This document shows positions 59,710 through 64,000 of a DNA stretch of 64,000 nt, one piece after another. Every line of letters starts with the position of its first letter. Position 1 is the first letter of the stretch. The stretch spans positions 67,035,684 through 67,099,683 of the forward strand of contig NC_089982.1 of assembly GCF_036417845.1 (NCBI RefSeq). The letters run 5' to 3'. The notes under the pieces are model-generated. The model did no database searches. It saw nothing but the letters and a program-made list of their open reading frames with translations, and was not told the DNA's origin. The translations under genes and the position numbers were made by a program. Source of the stretch: Apteryx mantelli (lineage: Eukaryota; Chordata; Aves; Apterygiformes; Apterygidae).

Positions 59710-61075
59710 GTGACCATGGGCAAGATGCTTATAGCCCTGGGGTCTCCAGTGCCAGCCTGTGCTCCATCTCTTATCATCCCAGGCCTGTGCTCCTCCATGC
59801 CGCGTCCTGTGCCTCCACTTCAAGGCCTCTGCTGTTGTACCAGCCCTGCATTTCTCTACACTGCATCATCATGTCAGAGTCATAAATATCTCATTCTACA
59901 TAGAATAATGGCTTGTCACTGCTACCTGTATAAAACTCTGGTTGTACCACACAAAGATAAACCCAAGTAAAGCAAATGAGCCATAGACACCTGGTCAATT
60001 AGAAATTGCTGTCACAGCTAAGGCAAGTAAAGCAAAGCTGCAGGCAGGTCAAGAAAGTTTCAAACAGAGTAAGTCTGACAAGCTTCAGTCTCAAGGCCTT
60101 GCAAACTCAGCACAAAGCTTACAGTCTGTTTCTAGCAATGGCAATACTGGGATGCATGGTTATACCCTTCCAAGGCAACTCCAGTTGCATGTGGACAGTT
60201 CTTACCAGTTTATTTTCAAGTCCACCACTGCATGCTAGTCCCAGAAAACAAGTTATCCATTTCAATCCAGTTAGTAACAATACCAGCTGGGGAAACACAG
60301 ATAGATCTTCCCTGATGGAAATAACCCAGAGTTTTCCATATTCTCCACATTTCTCATTTATTTAATCAGAAAACTTTTTCAAACCTTTGCTTAGGATCAG
60401 ATATACTTGAGCAGTAATAAGTTTTATATTAAAATCACATGCAGCCTCTAGAGGGACCAATAGGCCAATATTTAGGAGTTAATTTACTGAACTGAAAAGC
60501 TGCAAGAGAACAGAGATGTGAATCTCAATAAGCCATGACCTAGAGTAATTATGGCCGAGTTCTTGAGGTACCTAACTCAGTCTGACAGAGTTAAAAGTGG
60601 TCACCTATGTACTGTTATAAGCATGTAGATGTCTCTAGAGGGACTGAAATCCACAGCAGAAACGAGGGCCATGCAGAGGTAACAGGAACAATCCCAGGCG
60701 CCTGGCGGTCATCTGGCACCAGCATTGCTGCACCACCTGCTCTGCATGCTCCTCCAGGGCAAGCCTTGTTACTGCCTGTGGACAAACATACCCTTTGGGC
60801 CTTTCTCATCAGCAAAAGGGAGGAAAAAAAAAAAAATCACTTTTGTATCTTACATGTCCAATAAGGAAAAAAAAAATACACAGGAGCACTCTGGTGCTTG
60901 GATACAATCAGCACTACACAGGTACACACAGAGAAACAGCATCATGACAGACTTGGTCACATTGATGCTGATATTGGAGACAGGAAAGACCTTGTACAGC
61001 ATTCTGAGTAATAAAGTCCCTCTGCATATTTCCAAGAAAGTTTTATTGTCCTGTGTGCAAATTCAGTTAGCAAGC

Positions 61076-61134
61076 GGGGGGGGGGGGGGGGGGGGGGGGA
61101 GAGAAAAAGAAAACAACAACAACAACAAAAAAAC
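61076..61134. repeat. G24 tract followed by purine-rich and (AAC)n sequence
   Basis: Twenty-four consecutive G (61076-61099), then GAGAAAAAGAAA and several AAC units, ending in a short A run. A homopolymer of this length is also prone to length error in sequencing. Confidence 0.9.
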
Positions 61135-64000
61135 AGGCTCAGCTTATTAACAGCTAACACAACCCCCTGAACTCCCACACTTGTACTTTGTGCTCCAATA
61201 CCACTAACCGGGGAATACTTAGAGATTCTCATGAGATACACTGGATACTTATCAAGGGTTTGTTCATAAAAGAAAATTCCTCTTCCAGTTGGAATGATAC
61301 TTTTATGGTCACAACTGCGCTTATAAAAAATCGTAACAGTAACTTCCCCAGGTGCCCCCCAGCTGGACTTTTGCATGAAAGCAAAAATTTAGATATCTAC
61401 TTGTTTTATGTACCCGCCTTGTGTAATTCCTGAAGGACTGAAGATGGGAGGCTGGATTTAAAAGAGTCCCTATTGCAAAGGTGTAAAGCCATACACAAAT
61501 TATCCTTTCACAGAATCCATTAAGAGAATTTTTTTCAAAACATTTAAAAGACTGTGCTAATGTTAACAGCTACACTCTTAGGGCATTTGAAGAAGCTTAG
61601 TTTATAAGCTGTATCTTTTGAAGAAGATGCACAGTATCAGTGCTGCTTTACTGATGAATTCATCTAAAACTTCAATATACATCTGCCCCTTCCTCTCTTC
61701 TACACCCAAAACCTCCTTGCCAGAGTTTGATGCTTTAAATTGAGGCTGGCTGTAGAAAAAGAGGGAAGAAAAACAAAGCAAAATAACAAAACAAAAAACC
61801 CACAACGTTTGTGTTTGGCTGTAAATAACTTTCTAGTAAGGAAGCAGGGGGGAGGGGGTGGGGATAAATCTATCTATCACTGGAGTCCTGAGTCTTCCAA
61901 AGCCTTTCACAATCCCCTTCACTCTCCCATCCAGAAAAAGCCATTTCTCTGGCACATTACTGCAACGCACTGTGAAGTATAGTGACTTTGTTCACAGCAG
62001 CACAGAGGTGCTCAGGGCATAGCACCAGTCAAGACAAGGTAGCTCAAGGATGACTTATCAAGGTAGTTGCTGGCCCAGCTATCCCAGGTGCTATCACCAA
62101 GTTACCTCTGCAGCCAAGAGCTAGTAGAGATTGACTGTCCCTGTCCCTAGCAGCCCACAGGACTGGGCGAAGTCTTAGGCAGCAGTAATACACGAACCCA
62201 GCTTGAGTTAAAGCATGTTAGACCTTTGACATTGGGTGGTAATGCCACACAGAGCAGCACAGATTTTTGAAGACCCATTTCTGTCCATAATGGGTCCAGG
62301 CAATGGTTGGCCTGTCATCTGGGGGCTTGTATGCTGCAGATTTTCACCTACTGCTGACCTTGCCACAGTTCCTGTTCCACCACTCCCAACCCATATCTCA
62401 CCTGCTCTAGGCTAGTCCATGCTAACACACATTTGCTGGCACACGTAGAATTAACAAGGTGCATAATCTGCATTACAAGACAATTCTATTTATCTCAATA
62501 AAGTTAAGAATATTGCTTTTTTCTAAGCAAGCAAAAGTCCTGGGAAGGAGGGTGCTGCAAGAATGATGCAAACATGCGAACGTGTCCTCAAGATTTATGG
62601 CTTGCCAACAAAAAAGTAGAGTCAGATTGTGTGCAATATCAGTTGGAAGTCAAATGTCCAAGGGAGCATTCGGAAGGGTAGTTTCTGATAGAAATGGGTT
62701 ACTATTGCAGAAAGACTGGACTTTATACTTTATTTATACTTTATGTAAATAAAGCAGAAGGCTCCAGGGTGACTCTGCACCTTTGAAAAGGGTGTCACCT
62801 GACTGTACTTCTGTTTTGTGAGAGAAATATTAAGTTCATCTGTTAGATCTGTGAACATGAGTATTTAGAAAAATCCTTTCCTATTCAAATACCATAGGAG
62901 AGAGGGCCACAATCCTTGTCAAATATTAGTATACAGGAGTTAGAAGGCAAATTCTGGAGCTGAATGTCCAGCTTCATTAAAAAATTAATTTTTAATTTTT
63001 TTCCCCCCTCCACAGGAAGGCAACACTCAGGTAGTTATTTTAACAATTCATAATTGTACCATTTTCACTCCAGCCTTTTCCTGCCTCACAAATTGGAATT
63101 TAGACATCTAATTTTTGTCAATGTCTGCAGTTCTAAGCCCCCAAACACATCTGAAAAAAAATCTGTCCTTACTTTTGCCTAAGTTGTTTCAGCACCCTTT
63201 AAAACTCAGCTAAGAACTAGCAATAAAGAACTCATTGAAACTCAGATTTGTGGTACATCCTTTTTTGATTTACTTCCATTACAGCTTTTAGCTGCTATAA
63301 ATGCTCAAGGTCATCTATGATTAGGTGCCTAGCATGTCCATGAACTTGCTACTCTACTGCTGCTTCTGGATATTGGTGCATACAAGTAGTACACCTATTG
63401 CCCCAATAGATAAAAAGACAGTAACATATTTACCCAGCTCTTTTTAAGATAACAATGTGACTGTAGGACTTCCTCAGGATGGTGCAGCATTCAATAGCCT
63501 CCTTAGTCTGAAAGGGGTTCGTGTCAATGTCTCTCACGTCACAGAAAACTGCCCTAGCCCTTCAAATTGAGTCAGAAAAAGGGGAAGGTCTTGTCAACAT
63601 CTGCTACTGTGCTTGAGCCACAAGAGATAAAAGGTAGCTTGACTTCATAGCATGTCTGGACCTTCAGCATCTTCAGAACTTATTTTGCATTCCAGTGCTA
63701 TTCTAGACTAGAGTCAGTGTTTTGGGCACTGCTGGTATGCACAAATATTTTCTCAGTTGCCACCTAGTCCTGTGAAAACCCCTAGAGGGCCAAAATTTCT
63801 ACCAGCAGCCATGTGCTTGATGAAACCAGAGGGCTGTGTGAGGTGGCCCAGACACAGCATCCACCTCACTCACGGCCCCAGCAGGCTTCTTCCCCATCTT
63901 CCTTGCTAGCAGGGTCCAATCTGGAACACATGAACAAAGTGCATGTAATGCTCTTTCTGAAAGATAAGCAGGAAAAAGCACCCGCCACCTGCCTTTTATG

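Larger units (their letters stand above)
54771..64000. other. Intergenic region downstream of SEL1L3, no gene recognised
   Basis: I found no splice-bounded exon or conserved frame on either strand. In mammals SLC34A2 lies on this side, convergent with SEL1L3, but nothing like its coding sequence is visible, so it presumably starts beyond 64 kb. Only the homopolymers, the MIR relic and short palindromic repeat relics listed elsewhere are identified. The 143-codon minus-strand frame at 58896..59327 and the plus-strand frame at 55932..56186 match no family known to me. Confidence 0.6.

Overview
This window is vertebrate nuclear DNA, most likely from a bird; a turtle or crocodilian is not excluded. 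The evidence is GT-AG spliced genes with CpG-island promoters, CR1 LINE relics that include a typical sauropsid CR1 3' end near 3.2 kb, a few old MIR-type SINEs, very few recent transposons, and a compact SEL1L3 gene (about 36 kb from start to stop codon). The layout SMIM20(-)/SEL1L3(+) matches, inverted, the SEL1L3-SMIM20 neighbourhood of human 4p15.2.

Layout. 1-11.2 kb: intergenic DNA. A disrupted open-frame region of unknown identity lies at the left edge, with CR1 fragments (3.16-3.26 kb and 5.59-6.03 kb) and a MIR relic (8.1-8.3 kb). 11.2-15.55 kb: SMIM20 on the minus strand, three small coding exons that ORF scanning does not assemble. Joined they give exactly 67 codons plus a stop and encode the mitochondrial MITRAC7 protein, which is also the phoenixin precursor. 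15.2-17.6 kb: two CpG islands between the divergent genes. One carries a perfect (GGC)19 tract that ends one base before the SMIM20 start codon. 17.27-53.62 kb: SEL1L3 on the plus strand. I could place 24 coding exons with GT-AG boundaries and consistent phase, giving 3,324 nt (1,107 aa): a short signal peptide exon, a large N-terminal ectodomain with a laminin-G-like part, a long series of Sel1 repeats, a C-terminal transmembrane helix and a short cytosolic tail. 53.6-54.8 kb: probable SEL1L3 3' UTR with several AATAAA signals. 54.8-64 kb: intergenic, with only homopolymer tracts and old repeats recognised.

The two genes are transcribed away from each other from neighbouring CpG islands. SMIM20 acts in the mitochondrial inner membrane (COX1 assembly) and its C-terminus is a proposed secreted amidated peptide. 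SEL1L3 is a membrane protein of the SEL1L family with no well-defined reaction. No functional link between them is implied.

The less ordinary signals are the start-codon-abutting GGC repeat, an uninterrupted 31-bp RNA-type hairpin in SEL1L3 intron 13, a perfect 27-bp palindrome in intron 10, a recurring relic with a CCATTGACTTCAATGG-like core, and the broken reading frames at the left edge. I found no tRNA, rRNA, CRISPR array or operon-like structure.
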